From: Phytoseiulus persimilis
Lineage: Eukaryota > Arthropoda > Arachnida > Mesostigmata > Phytoseiidae
Assembly: GCA_037576195.1 (NCBI GenBank)
Contig: CM075103.1
Span: forward strand, 13,702,001 to 13,766,000
Length of the DNA stretch: 64,000 bases
Reading direction: 5' to 3'
The notes beneath the pieces were generated by a model. The model saw only the letters and a program-made list of their open reading frames with translations. It did not search any database and had not been told where the DNA came from. This document shows, piece after piece, positions 1 to 12,300 of this stretch (the stretch's first letter is position 1; every line of letters begins with the position of its first letter). Both the position numbers and the translations under genes were made by a program.

Positions 1-2
1 GT

Positions 3-92
3 TTTCCGATCACGGACTGGTTGGATTCTGCGGTCAATAATTCCCATCCGACGCTTCTGGAAAGGCTGGAAGCTCTCGGAAAAACAGACTAA
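3..92 (+). CDS. 3' terminal codons of an unidentified upstream gene
   Basis: Frame 3 is open from the window edge and ends at TAA (90-92). It gives 29 residues that end in LLERLEALGKTD. The composition (amphipathic, Leu/Glu-rich, no low-complexity stretch) looks like the real C-terminus of a soluble protein. A poly(A) signal lies about 250 bases downstream. The gene would converge on the minus-strand ZCCHC4 gene. I do not recognise the family from this short tail, and the rest lies outside the window. Confidence 0.45.
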   Translation, partial: FPITDWLDSAVNNSHPTLLERLEALGKTD

Positions 93-339
93 TCGAACTC
101 GACTACTTAGTCGAAGCTCAACCTGGCACGCGAGGTTCCCGCTCAAACGTTGTATCTACATTTTCCCATAAGAAATACAAAACACCTCGAGAGTTGGAGG
201 AGAGAAAGAGATGCGCTCAGTTTCCGCCGATGACAAAGCTCGCCATCGAATCAATCCTTACTACGAGTAAGCTTCGATCGGAAGCGAGAAATATTGTACC
301 GGTTCCGGGTGGAAGAAACGATTGCTCGGATGTACGATA

Positions 340-345
340 AATAAA
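340..345 (+). other. Poly(A) signal AATAAA
   Basis: A canonical AATAAA lies 248 bases after the stop codon of the partial gene at the left edge and marks its probable 3' end. From here to 847 I see no coding exon. The stretch holds the converging 3' flanks of two genes. Confidence 0.45.
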
Positions 346-847
346 ATCAATGAGACGTCTTGAGTCTCACTTGAGTGAGTTGTCACCTTTGAACTGTTGT
401 TCGATTGACTAAAATACAGTTTTGTCTGCGCTGCAGAGCGGACGGTGCCGCAGGGGACTGGGTAAGCCGAAGTCCTTACTGTTCCTTACTATCGATTCGA
501 AGCGACGCTCCAGCATCGTTCCGTTCTCATCACGTAAGATGGATCTCTGGTGTACTCAATTTCACAAACGAGCGGTCTGACCCGATGGGAGCTCGCTCGC
601 TCAATGAACCAGCCACATGCCCGCGCAGAACTCTGATCGAACGCATCATATTTAACATGAGAAACCCCTGATTGACCATCCAGCGATTTTACGCCGCTCT
701 CCGTGGTCGTGGGGCAGCGGCCCAACTACTGTTCCATGCGTACCAGGCTAATCTCTGCAAAGGAATTCTCAGCGACGCTAGTATCCGCGGAAGACAGCCG
801 GAAGCATCTCCCACCTGGACTTCGGAACACCAAATCGTCATCATTCC

Positions 848-2778
848 TCATTTGTATTTCCGTTTTTTATTTCGTTTCACCCCTTGCTTGAGGGCTTTTG
901 TTTTCGCGGGTTCCCTGTCAATGCCACGTCGTGCTCCACACTGCGCTTCGAGATGACATCTGTTACATCTGAAAATTTCGCAACAATAAGCTTTCTGGTA
1001 CGATTTCAATCCAGACGTCTCTGGGGACTGAAAATCGTCCTATGAAAAACAGGATTATTACTTTGCACAGTGGGTCCATTTCGACTTCACACATCGTCTA
1101 CATGAATCACAATGTCGGTATTCTTCGTGATTTTTCGAGCAGCAGTCTCTGCATTTTTCGCAGTGTCTGTTCCTTCTGTGGACCCATCGATCACACTGAG
1201 CGCAGAATCTGGGAGAGTAGAGTTTATTTTGATTCCCTGTTGGAAAAATTTCTAGACCCGCCAGAGGAGTTGGAGGTCTGAAGCGGGCTGGCTGGGTCCT
1301 GAAGCAAACTCTCACTTGTATTCATTGTCCGGCAGAGGAATCCAGTTCAGTGGGATGTTGGTGAACATTCGAACAGGACTTGAAGTCTTCATCTTGCGCT
1401 GATTCCGGTACCGGATCGAGTACTCACACATTTTCAATCCGGGGAAATGCAAGTTCACCTTGGGAGAGGAAGAGAAACGATGAATCAGCTGAGGAGTATC
1501 ATATCGGTCCATATTCGTGGCTCTACGCAGTATTTTAATCAGCGATGGTTTCGGAAAACCCCGTGCACTACCTGCGCTTCATTGAAATAAGGGAAGACGA
1601 GAACGATTTTGGGGGAGGCTGCCTTCTCGGTGATTTTTCGCAGTGTCAAACTTAGTGGTCCCAACAAGCCTCCAAATGGCGGATCAACGAGGACAAGGAA
1701 TTCGCCGAGAGACTTCGCCGGCGACGGGGATGCTCGCTCTAATTCCGAGCTCAGGAACTTCCACAATTCACTGTCTTCGCCTTTTCGGAAACAATGTGCA
1801 TTGAACATGTTGAACCAGGTGAAACTTTTTTCCCCGAAGAACGCCTCGAATCTCCGATCAATGTCAGCAAGGTGACTCCAAGTGTGGGGGAGTGGCTGGA
1901 TCCTCTCAAAAACTGTCGGCGTGCCGATGCACAGAACCTGCAAAACGACTCAATGCTCAAGATTCAGGGTGGAGTGTGAGGCTTCTTGATTCCGGACCTG
2001 GGATTGAGGATTGAGTATCTTAAAAGTACAACACTCACTTTCCTGAATCTCGATGCAAGATCTACAAGGAAATCCAATGTGTCGTCGGAGAAATGATACT
2101 GCGCTGTGGATTTGTTTGTTGGCAATTGATTCAGGAAGGTCGACGGGTTAGTCATTTGAGCTGCAGTGATCGCTTCGCAGCGATGTCCGCCTGTAAACTC
2201 AAGAACTATCAATCGGAACGGTCCCTCTCCGGAGGCTCCCCGGGATGATGATATGTGAGATCGGAACGATGTCCGAGCTCTCCATCCGGAACGCTGCTTC
2301 GAATCGTTCTCACATTGGGAATCTTTCATGATCTTGCAGCAGTCTTCACAGAGTCGCGATGAGTTGCTCAGCTCTTCCGGGGGGTCCGCATGACCTTCTT
2401 CGGGCAGAACGTCCTTCCGAATATCATCCCAAGTCTTACTTTTCTTCTTCGCTCCTATTGGCACGTACAACGGGCAGAGTTTTCTGTCACTGGAAATTTG
2501 AATAGGAAGAGAGGTATTTCAGAATGGTCTCATGAAATCTTGTGTAATTTATATTAGTCACAACTCCAATGAATGGGCTCAAAAGATCCCAGAGATGGCC
2601 AACATATCTCTTTAGGTCGGACGAATCGGCATGCGCGCGGAAACACTAACCGGCAAGCGGAGCAAGCGAAGAACTGTTTTCCGACTCGGTCGAACAGCAA
2701 CGCTGGGCCATGCGGACAAGCTGGCGAAGTTTTTGGGTCACTTTGTAGAACTTTGACAAACTCTGTTACATGAGACAT
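848..2778 (-). CDS. ZCCHC4: ZCCHC4 orthologue: 28S rRNA N6-adenosine methyltransferase
   Basis: Six exons, complement(848..968, 1062..1208, 1316..1458, 1572..1937, 2039..2489, 2651..2778). All junctions are GT-AG, the phases agree and the model gives 451 residues, compared with about 513 in human. In order: an N-terminal GRF-type zinc finger (CPHGPALLF, then FFACSACR, split by intron 1), a cysteine cluster, then a Rossmann-type methyltransferase with the motif VLCIGTP and the catalytic motif DPPF in LVDPPFGG. The C-terminal part is a treble-cysteine zinc cluster (FCAQC, HCEKC, HCDSC, HCAKC). The family methylates one adenosine of 28S rRNA in the nucleolus. The C-terminus ends in a lysine/arginine-rich tail (KRNKKRKYK), and I do not see the CCHC knuckle of the vertebrate protein. 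The start is the ATG at 2778, the first in the GRF exon. Confidence 0.9.
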
Positions 2779-5700
2779 CTGTAGTTACACAGGTTCACTT
2801 GCAGCGAAATCCGAAAATCACAAATACACCCCTCCCACGTCAGAACGAGTACAGCACTGGCGAGCGCATCGCTCTATAACTTGGAGAACTACGGAGTCTG
2901 TGTTGAGTCTACCGGAAAATTGTCGAGTTTCGCGTTCCAGACCATGCCACTGAAACCTTTTCTGTAGTGATTTTCGGCTAACGTGCTTCAGAGGTAAGGA
3001 ACGCGAGTCAGAGGTGGAGAGAATTTTTATGAGAGGGTAACCACTGTTTACAAAGCCACGTGGTTTCAAAATTGGCGCCAAGTGCTCGACCTGCGCGCAT
3101 GTTCCCGACTCCTCGGTCCTTGAAGGTGAATGTTCGATAATCCATTTGCGAATTCGAGTGCAGGGTTGAGGATTATCAAGCCACCTCTCGAGCCGCCGGT
3201 CCAGTTACTTTGCCCGCAACTCAAAATTCCCGTTCACAGATGATCACAAAAAAGAAGTCACCCCTGACACCGTAGACCGAGAAACAATGGAAATTCCACT
3301 CCATTCTTAGTTTCTCCCATAATATGGAGTTGGAAGTAGAAATCATAAAAGTCGCTCTCCCTGCATTGCGGTCAAATGGAAATAATAATATGGATGCTTT
3401 GCCAAATCACCGTTTCGAAGCCGTGCTAAGAGAACGCTACCCTAAGAGTTAACTAGGGGAACATTCACCGATATCATGTTCAGCAGTGATGTGAGATGAT
3501 TTTAGGAGGAAAGGGTCTGAGCGGTTTTTGTCCATGGTCCACGGATTTCGCTGAAAATTACACTGAGGCATCCCGACAAGGACTGGAACTACCACAGCAA
3601 GTTTCAACCTCCGGCGATCTTCCGTTCGCTAGAAACAATGAAGTTAAGTCTTTAAAAAAAAAACTTCATCTCGTCATATCTCGTCAAAAAAATCGTCATA
3701 TCTCGAGAACCACGAGGGCTACAGCGCCGATCGACTACTTTTCGGAATGCTCTCGCCAAGGGCCATGTTTTGACGTTATAGGATTTAAGATAGCAAGAAA
3801 CAGTGCAATTTCTTCTTGTCTCCGAGGCGTGCCGAGGTCCCTTACTTCGAAACAACGTTGTACAGCGAGCTCCAAGCAGCTTCGGTGACGCTTCGAGGCG
3901 ACAGAGCAAAACCCTGGTCTGATCGACATACTACTTTCATCAAATGAATAGGGAAGGAACACTTCGATCTCGCTGATATTTCCCCAGCACGTAGTAGGGT
4001 CCTAGGACTATATTTTAAGGTACTTACCGGAGTGGCCACTCGCCGGGAAGTAACACTTCGAGTACCAAAATCATAGAAGCGACCGACCGATCTTAAATCC
4101 TATAACGTCAAAAGATGGCGATACAGGGATACTACAGGCCCATTCGCGAGGCAATTGGTGCACATCGAGGTTCTGTTCTGGGATGGACAAAACCATCAAG
4201 GTAAATTTGGATGCACTCTTATCGCCGCACGCGTCTGAGCGAATGCAGTTACGAGCAGTGGCGGACTCTCAGATCAACCCGAACCGTAGCACCGGATGAC
4301 CAAGAGGCTGAAGAAGTTGAGCAACAGGATCAAATAAAGAAGCTGAATCATTGTTTCCCGAGAAGTTGGACTTTTTCGTTGTTCTGTACGTGGGTTTCCG
4401 ACCACTGCTCACGCGCCTCCCGTCTCGAATAATCAGGCTGACCCATTCGATCGAACGGAGATCTCGGTTAAGGCGAGCTCACGCGAATTGAGCAGATGAC
4501 GAACTTTTCACAATACTCATTCGATGGTTCCGTCCCGTTCTTCCTGTCTCTCGGCTCCAGTTTCACAGAGGGGATCCGGCTCCAAGCTTCAGTTGTACCG
4601 ACTCGCCAATGCTCGCCTTGAACCCTTGCACTTTGTTTTTGATGGGAACCGTGCTCGAGCCTCGACAGTCTGTCACTTCGGATCCCGTGTCGATAGTCAT
4701 CACCTCAGGGAAACTGATTCCCTAGAATGTTCTTCTCGAAGGGGTTCTCCCTGTATTTGAGAACTTTCCCGAACTCTCCCGAGCAGAGCTGACCGGAAAC
4801 TCTGCTCCTCAGTTCCTTCATGGAGGTTCCGCGCAGTCGCAACGGGACTCGTTAGCTAGCGGCTCCTACTTGGTCGCATTTGGACCGGAGCTCTTTGGTC
4901 ATGGGAATCGCCTCGTCTAGAGATTCCCGGGGTCGAAATTGTCGAGCCGAGTCCAGATATACGGGTTGAGTCGACAGTTCTTGCTGAAAAGCAATCACAT
5001 CGGAATCTGCGGCCAGCATCTCCACCACCATTCATTCCTTTTCTGATAAACACGAGGATGACTCCGGAACTAGCCCTACGATATGGATTCCAAATTTCCC
5101 CATAACCCGTGGAGAGGGATCACCGGAATTTTCGGCCAATGTCAGTGGGCAGCGTACCATAGCACGCGTCCTGTGCATTCCCTGCGTTTCCGGGTGAACG
5201 AGTTCGGAGTATGCTCCGTCGTCGACAGCAGTCTCCCGAACCAGGCCATGGTCTAGTCTGCCCATATAATACGCGAGCATGCATGGAGAGGTGCCGAAAG
5301 CCAGGTTCGACACATTTCAACCGCTGTGTAACGCCCCAAATGCGATGCTCGGTGTGATTCCATTCCGACTCGGTCAGAGAACTGTGTTCGATTTAATTGA
5401 GCTGCGAATGTGCAGCGACACCGCGCTTAGAAAAAATACCCTACTTTCCTGATGATCGGTCCATACTGACCCTCGTTTAAGGGTCGAGAGAATCCATCAT
5501 GTCTCTGCTACGTGCTTCAAACTCAGATAGAATTCAGATACGAGGAATGGCAAGAACGATTGCTCGAGCGTCGTGCAATTCAGGAGTCACCTCTCGTAGA
5601 AACGTATTAGTAGGACACAACCCGTCCGTTTCCGGTCAGTTCAGAGGTTTCGGGCTGTCCGGAGAACGTACTCCCCTGCTGCGCCAGGAAGCTCGGATCT

Positions 5701-6344
5701 TATCGCAATGCGCGGAATCACAAACGGGCTAATGAATTCGAGCCCACTCCATCTCACGTCTCTCTGCGGACTCGGGTTTTAGTTAAAAAAAAAAACAGAA
5801 GTTCCTGCTCGACAGCGAATCCATCGACAGCCGGGATTATCCTCGAATCGAGTCAGAATTGCGATCGATTCGCCCAGTTGTCAGACGAACACTGCTCAAG
5901 CACGGTCAAGGACTCAACAGATTTAGCCCGAGCCCCTCTCAAGCGTGTAATGCTCATAAGGTAAGTGTACGATCGTCCAACGACGGGAGCAACCGTAGCC
6001 ACTGGCTGCCGCCGGCTCAGCAACAACACTGAACGCTCTGTTAGCGAAGCGTGCATCAAACCGCACGCCGAGTACGAGTCGTGCAGCATTGGCGTGTGGG
6101 AGCTCAGAGCTCCAACAGTACCGCGTGTGTGCCTGCTGTAACGTCAACTTCATCTTGAGCTAGAAGTCTAGAAGAGCAAAGAACACTCATTCCAAAGGAC
6201 GTCCAAGGCTTTGCAAGGAGTTCTTCCATAAGGTTCGGCCTTCAAAGACCCTGGAGGGCCTCTCGGGCACCTGAAACAAACACCAAACTCATCAACGAAC
6301 TCATCAACTCGACCTCGAACACCATAGACTGCATCCAACTCGAG
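2779..6344. other. Gene-poor intergenic stretch
   Basis: Only short, unrelated open frames occur on both strands, none with convincing splice sites or family motifs. It holds a fold-back element near 3.8-4.1 kb and several A-runs. It separates the 5' end of ZCCHC4 from the first exon of the long plus-strand gene, so it probably contains the promoters of both. I find no clear TATA box at either start. Confidence 0.5.
3764..4119. repeat. Fold-back (inverted-repeat) element
   Basis: A perfect 24-base inverted repeat (TTTTGACGTTATAGGATTTA followed by AGAT) occurs at about 3769-3792, with its reverse complement at about 4090-4113. The similarity extends a few bases further on the outer side (GCCATnTTTTGACG). 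The arms enclose about 300 bases without coding potential. The layout fits a MITE or fold-back transposon remnant. I could not define a target-site duplication, so the ends are approximate. Confidence 0.5.
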
Positions 6345-9300
6345 ATGAGACGGACCAAGAACGTCGCTCTAACGGCTGTAGCCTTTTGGCTGGCTGTAGA
6401 AAGTGAGTAAGATTTTCGGGATATGATTCTGTACTTCCGACACTGTTCTTGAATGAACTTCCTTCCTTCCTCTCTTCTCCGGACCGAAGAAGACGAGAGA
6501 CAAAGGAGGTCGAGAGTTTCGGAGTACCGAATCGAGTGCAGGGGTCGGATCGGTATATGTATTCGTTTTCAGAGCATGAAGGAAAGCAGTATCGCTCAGC
6601 GTTCGGAAAACATCTTAGAAAGACCGCTTAGACGCTACAATACTGATTTGGTATCCATTTTGTTCCGGAGTTCCTGCTCCAACATAACAAATGCCCCCTC
6701 ATCTCCATCACAGGTGTGATCTCGACTCAAGTTGAGCTGCGGCCCGTTCTCAAAGGCGACGAATCGCGCCGGACTACGATGAAAATCTGCAAGAGGGCTC
6801 TCGTAGACTGTGACCCAAGCGCACGGAGCTGCCTACTGTAAGTTCTCCTCCCCGATGAATTCCCGGACGAGAGCCTGAACATGCATCCAAGAAATCCATC
6901 TAGGTATCGTGGTGTGTTTGTCATTCAGCTTCACTGCTCGTTCATTCGCGGCGAACACTCGCTAAGCGGTCCGGATACGAGGCGTTCATGTACCACTCAT
7001 ATAGGCAGGAACGGTGATGGTAAGAATCGGTCGCAAAGAGACGGCCGCCACGAAGTTCTTTCGAGCCCCGGTTCTGATGATCCCGCGGAAGAAACGGGAC
7101 TGTTCCGTATCTGATAGTCTCTGGATCAAATCTCCCACGGCAACGGAAACGGCGTAAAATCGCTCAACGCGATGACGTCATCGACATTCATTTGCGCCAG
7201 TGGTTAGCAGAGCGTGCAGCGGGGGCTCGGCACGCCCCGATGGCTTGACGCAGGTCGCGACCTTTTCAAGGGCGAACTTCCGATAATTGCTCTATTCGGA
7301 CGAGAATCGCTGCCTTGGCCCTTGTTGATTTCGGAGGATCTGTGAAGAATCAACGCTGTTTTGATTTCAACGGGACCAAATCTGAGCTTCAAACATTTTT
7401 TCTCATTCTAACAGGGAAATGCCATGTGATCATGGGACCTGCAACGATCTGGGTTACTGTGTATGTCATCCGTGCTGGGATGGCGAATCCTGCGATGATC
7501 TACGTGAGTTGAACTCATTCCTTAGTCTTGCTCTAAAATGCTCGGAATGAATCGAATCTATTGAGGACACAGTCCGTTACCCGCTTCCGGATGGGTAGGG
7601 GCTATCGGTAGGGGGAGGAGCTTCGATGATTGATTCTAAAAATTAAATTCTCAACGCTTCTCTTCTCTGTCCTCCTGAAGTGGATATGTGGGCTCCATCT
7701 TTCGAACAACGCGACGTTTCGATCACGGTTCTCAACCCGTGGAGTGACTCTCCCATTTATACGGTCAACGCTTTGGACAGGTAGGTCAGGACTCTTTGTT
7801 GCATGAAGACAGAGGAAAACGATTTCCCAAGTCTGTGACTCGTGGAATTTCCTCACGTCGCCGACTCCTCCCCATGACAGGGATATCAACACCACCTGCG
7901 CTGATGCTCAGGGAGCTCCCTGCAGCTGCGCCCAAGTCTCCTACGCTTTCATCTCGGGCAATCAGAAGGAGGTAAGTCCCACGAATCCCACGAATCCCAC
8001 CGCCCCCGCTCGGTGGGATTCGATGTTTCAATAACCCGGACATCTTGAATTTCCGTGATCTATTGACAGGTTTTCACCTTGGATGAATCTTCCGGACTCC
8101 TCTACATCTCGGATCCGACGCTATTCTTAGAGCGCGGAATTTTCCATTTGGAAATCGGGGCATGGAGTAAAATCACGGCTGAAAACGGGACAGACCCCGA
8201 TAGCGTGCTGAAGCTCCGAGTTGCTTCCCAAAAGGTTTGTCAGAATCGAACTACTCCCGGAACGAGGGTCGAGTCTTATTCCTCTGAATTCGCATCAGGG
8301 TGTGGCGTGAGTGAATGCTCGAACTGCATCGTCGTTTGATATTTGTGCTGAGACTCGCATCTCTGGAGCAGGGCGCGGCCGAGCATCCCCTGAACTCGAT
8401 TTCCGACCATCACCGAGGCAAGCGGGAAGTGCAAATCTCGCAGGACGAGCTCGTCCCAGACGAAGACACCCAGAATTACAAAACGGATTTCAAACTCACT
8501 CTCAAAAGCGGAGAGCCTGACGCCATGGAGATAGGCAAGGTTGGTCGTCTGCGTGGAATCTCCCCCCAGGTCATATCAACTGCTCCCTGGGCACCCGAAT
8601 CATTCGTCTCCAGAATCCGAATCTCTCGGAATAGACTCCGACCTCGAACTTCGTTTCAGAGTCTCCACTTCGAGCTAGTAGTCTCAGTACCTCCGACTGA
8701 GAGACTCGACCTCCAACTCGACATTTTCACGAAGGTCGGTGCTTCAGGTTTTGCTTCCGACTCAATGTGAGAGACTTGAAGTTACCGATATTGAGGACTT
8801 ATGACTTGTTTTCATATCAAGGATGTAGTCGCGGATTCATACAATCCGGTCCTGAACATTTTCAATATCGAAACGAAAGTACCCCCGGAGGTGACCCTCA
8901 GCTCTGGAGAGCCCCAAGTCAGCAAAATGCTAAGCAACCAACAAGGCAGTAATGTGGTGCGTATCCATCTAAGGAGGAGCTGAAATCACAGCCCGAGCTG
9001 AACCTCGAGTTCTGTTTCCCTGGGGGAAGGAAAGCTGTACTCAAGATCAAGAAACTATAAATCGAGGTGGTGACACTCTTTGCTCTCGGAGAAATGGTGC
9101 TGAAGCTCGGATGGATTGATAGATTGATATATTTTTTCTTGCAGTACGATCGGATCATGATAAATTTCGGTGACATCATCAACCCCGACACCTTCCGAAA
9201 AATTATCGTCACCTTCTCAGTGACGGCTGTTCGCGTCAAGTCGAACTTCAAGGTTTGGAAGTCATCAGGCTCGGCATGGTGCCTTTCTAACGAGTGCCCT

Positions 9301-12300
9301 TGAATCTCACCCGCTGCCCTGAATATTGTGACCGAGCTCGATTAGCTGTGGCCGAAGCTCGCGAACGATTAATTTTCAAACTTGAAGACATCTAACGAAA
9401 GCCATTCCCCGTGTAGATTCATTACGTGACCGTAGGAGCAGAATACGACTTTGAAAGATTCATCTGGATCTCTCAGACCGAGGTCTCGATGCAGAACGTC
9501 AAACCGGTGGGTAGTTGACGGCCACCCTTTGGATCGAAAAGCTATGATTCCTCTTCATCGCGCGTCAGCGAGCTGACGCGATCCGGGACGCCTCGGCACC
9601 TCATCTCACAATTTCTCTGATTACTGGGTCGATTCGAGATTCATTAGCCCTCAGTTTCCGCCCGCTTTTCTCGTATTCATGGAGATTTTCGGAATTCCCC
9701 GCAGAACGAAGACGAGAAACTAGTTGAAGCTGATTTCGACGGGCCGAGAGAAATCGCAATGGATAGCGCCGGGATCTACACTCTGGACGCGTTTATGAAA
9801 CTGAGGTGAGTCATCCGGATATTGCCAGCAGAAACTTGCGCATCGGCATCTATTCATCGGGAATGAAACAATGAATGACGAATCTGCTGTTCAACTGATT
9901 GTAACGGCTGCTTTCAGGTCGGATAAGGTTTCAATCAAAGTCAGCGGACCCACAGCGTTAGAAGATGTCCTGAGTGTTGGCAATCTCGGAGTCGCAGGTA
10001 ACTTGACATCGAATTCTCAACGGAGGACATAGTCAACGACATGAGGTTCTGCTCCTCCGTTGTCCTTCATTCGTTCGCTGGGAAGCGCTGAATACTTCGG
10101 AAACGATGACGGTTATCATAATCACAATGACAATAACAGCGAGGGAAACCACGCGAAACGATGTTCCTCCGACGAGTGATCCTTCTCCAGGGTTCGGGAT
10201 AAACTTTATGGCCGTGCCTCAAAATGTCGACCACTACAAAACTGAACGAGTTCAATCGGCCACGAAAGAGAGCTTCAAATCAGCATCGATCGATCTTGGA
10301 ATCATTACGAATATCGGCTCCGTCTACCAGAAGCCGCGAACGCCGAACAACGAAAATAAAGTGAGAACTGAAGAATGGCTGCGCTAGAGGAGGGAATCCC
10401 CGATGGTTCTTTTGGGGATATTCAGTCGGTGATCCGCGGAAAGATTAATGCCGAATCTCCCGTTCAAGGTGTCATTCACATTCGGTTTGTTCGCTCTGAC
10501 ACGGCCCGATACTATCGGAAACGAGGAGCAGTTTTCCGTCGCCATCGAGGGTTGCAGGAAAAGTCCTGTGCAAGACACCTTCCGAGTCAACATCACCGAG
10601 CGAAACGACAACGAAACTGTTAGTTTACTTCTCAAATAGAGAGAGATCCTCATGAGCGTTACCCACAATTGCTCTGCTGGAGCCAGATGCAGATTATACT
10701 GAAACAATAATCGTCGTTTCCAGCTGAGCAACATAGAAGATTCCAGAGTAGTCGCCGCCCCCCAGAGGGCTCTCTTGGGCAACCTCCTCCAGTACGAAGT
10801 ACACCTCAATCTCTCGAGCTCGGCATTCACAGAAATATTCATAGTTCAAGTGAGTTACCCCTGGATCCGGTCTGAGAGCCCTGGGAGTCGTCAGCGGCAT
10901 GTTCCAACAGGTTATTGCTGGATATCGGCGCTCGCAGAAATCATTTGAGCGGTTATCTCCATTCGAAGTTTATTCGTGCGGAAACTCCTATCGAACTCGC
11001 GGTCAAGTGTTCGATTGACCGTGTGGAGTCATCCGTCCGTCCTGTCGGAATTTTCAGCCTCTGTTGCATCATTTACAACTGTGATTCTTCGCCGACAGTC
11101 ACTCGAAGCGGGCAACCCAGTAACTCTATGTTCAGCTCGATTTGATCAAACAAAAGCGGATTCAACGTGATTTGGGCCAACAGTTCAAGCACGAGGGCAA
11201 CGAATGAGGGCGAGCAAGTCACAATCGACATGGGCAGGATATTCGTTTCGGACCAGGTGAGATCCTGGCTGCTCAGGGCGAATTTCATAGCGACGCTTCC
11301 TCCCACAGAAGGAAGGAGAAGAGCTGGAAAACAGACTTCGCGAAGCTGACCCGATTCAGGGTCGGGGCTGCTGCGCTCAGTTCTGATTACGGAGCGCATC
11401 TTTTCCTCTGATCCAGAGAAGCGGTGTTCAAGCCGCTGAGAGCACTGCGGTCCTGCACGTTTTCTTCTTCATGGATCCCGAGTTATCTGACGGTCCCAGA
11501 GGAGAAGCCAATCCGGCACCGGTGAAGCTGAAGATTGGCAAGCGCGAAGACCCAGTGATCGTCCAACCGAGCCGCTCATCATAGAGCCCAAGGTGAGTTG
11601 AAACAGCGACCATCCAGCTCTGCGCGGAGCTCCGAGTCACCCCGCGGCCATCGACGCGGAAGCTTCTTTCTCACGGTGGCTGCATGGTTTCCAGAGATAC
11701 ATCAATCCGCCGGAGGTGCGAACGGAGGACGCCGTCACCTGGAGAGAGATCTATGTGGGGGGCGCTGTAGCATTCGACATCATCGTGTCCCTCCCGCTAA
11801 ACGCGTTCTATACGAATCTGTCGCTGAGTGTCACCGATCTCAGCAACATCAATCTGCCCGGAGCGCACATCTGCCGAGCGCGGGTGTCCCATATCGGTCG
11901 GGGACTGCCCTGCGCGCAGGCTCAGCGGGATTCCCTCAACGAAAACGCGATAACGAAGATAAAAGTGTGAGGATAATTGCCTCGGATTCCCTCCTTTCCC
12001 CGGGGCCGGGGAGCTTCCCGAATTTCTAAACAACCAAGTCCTTTTCTAGCCAACCCGAACGTCATGACGAAGATTCCGTGTTCGTGCAATTCGACCGACT
12101 CTGTCACGTTGGCACATCCCCCGGCAATCAAACGGAATCTCAAGTGAGTCCGATTCATCGAGGACGAATATCGGAGTTGTCGGAAGATGTTGTCGTTGGA
12201 ATACTTCCTCACCCGTGCTCGATTCTTGACAGGTAATCATAAACGTGGTAGCAAACCTCCAAGGAGAGCAGAGTTTCACGAACGGTCAACCCTTCCCCTT

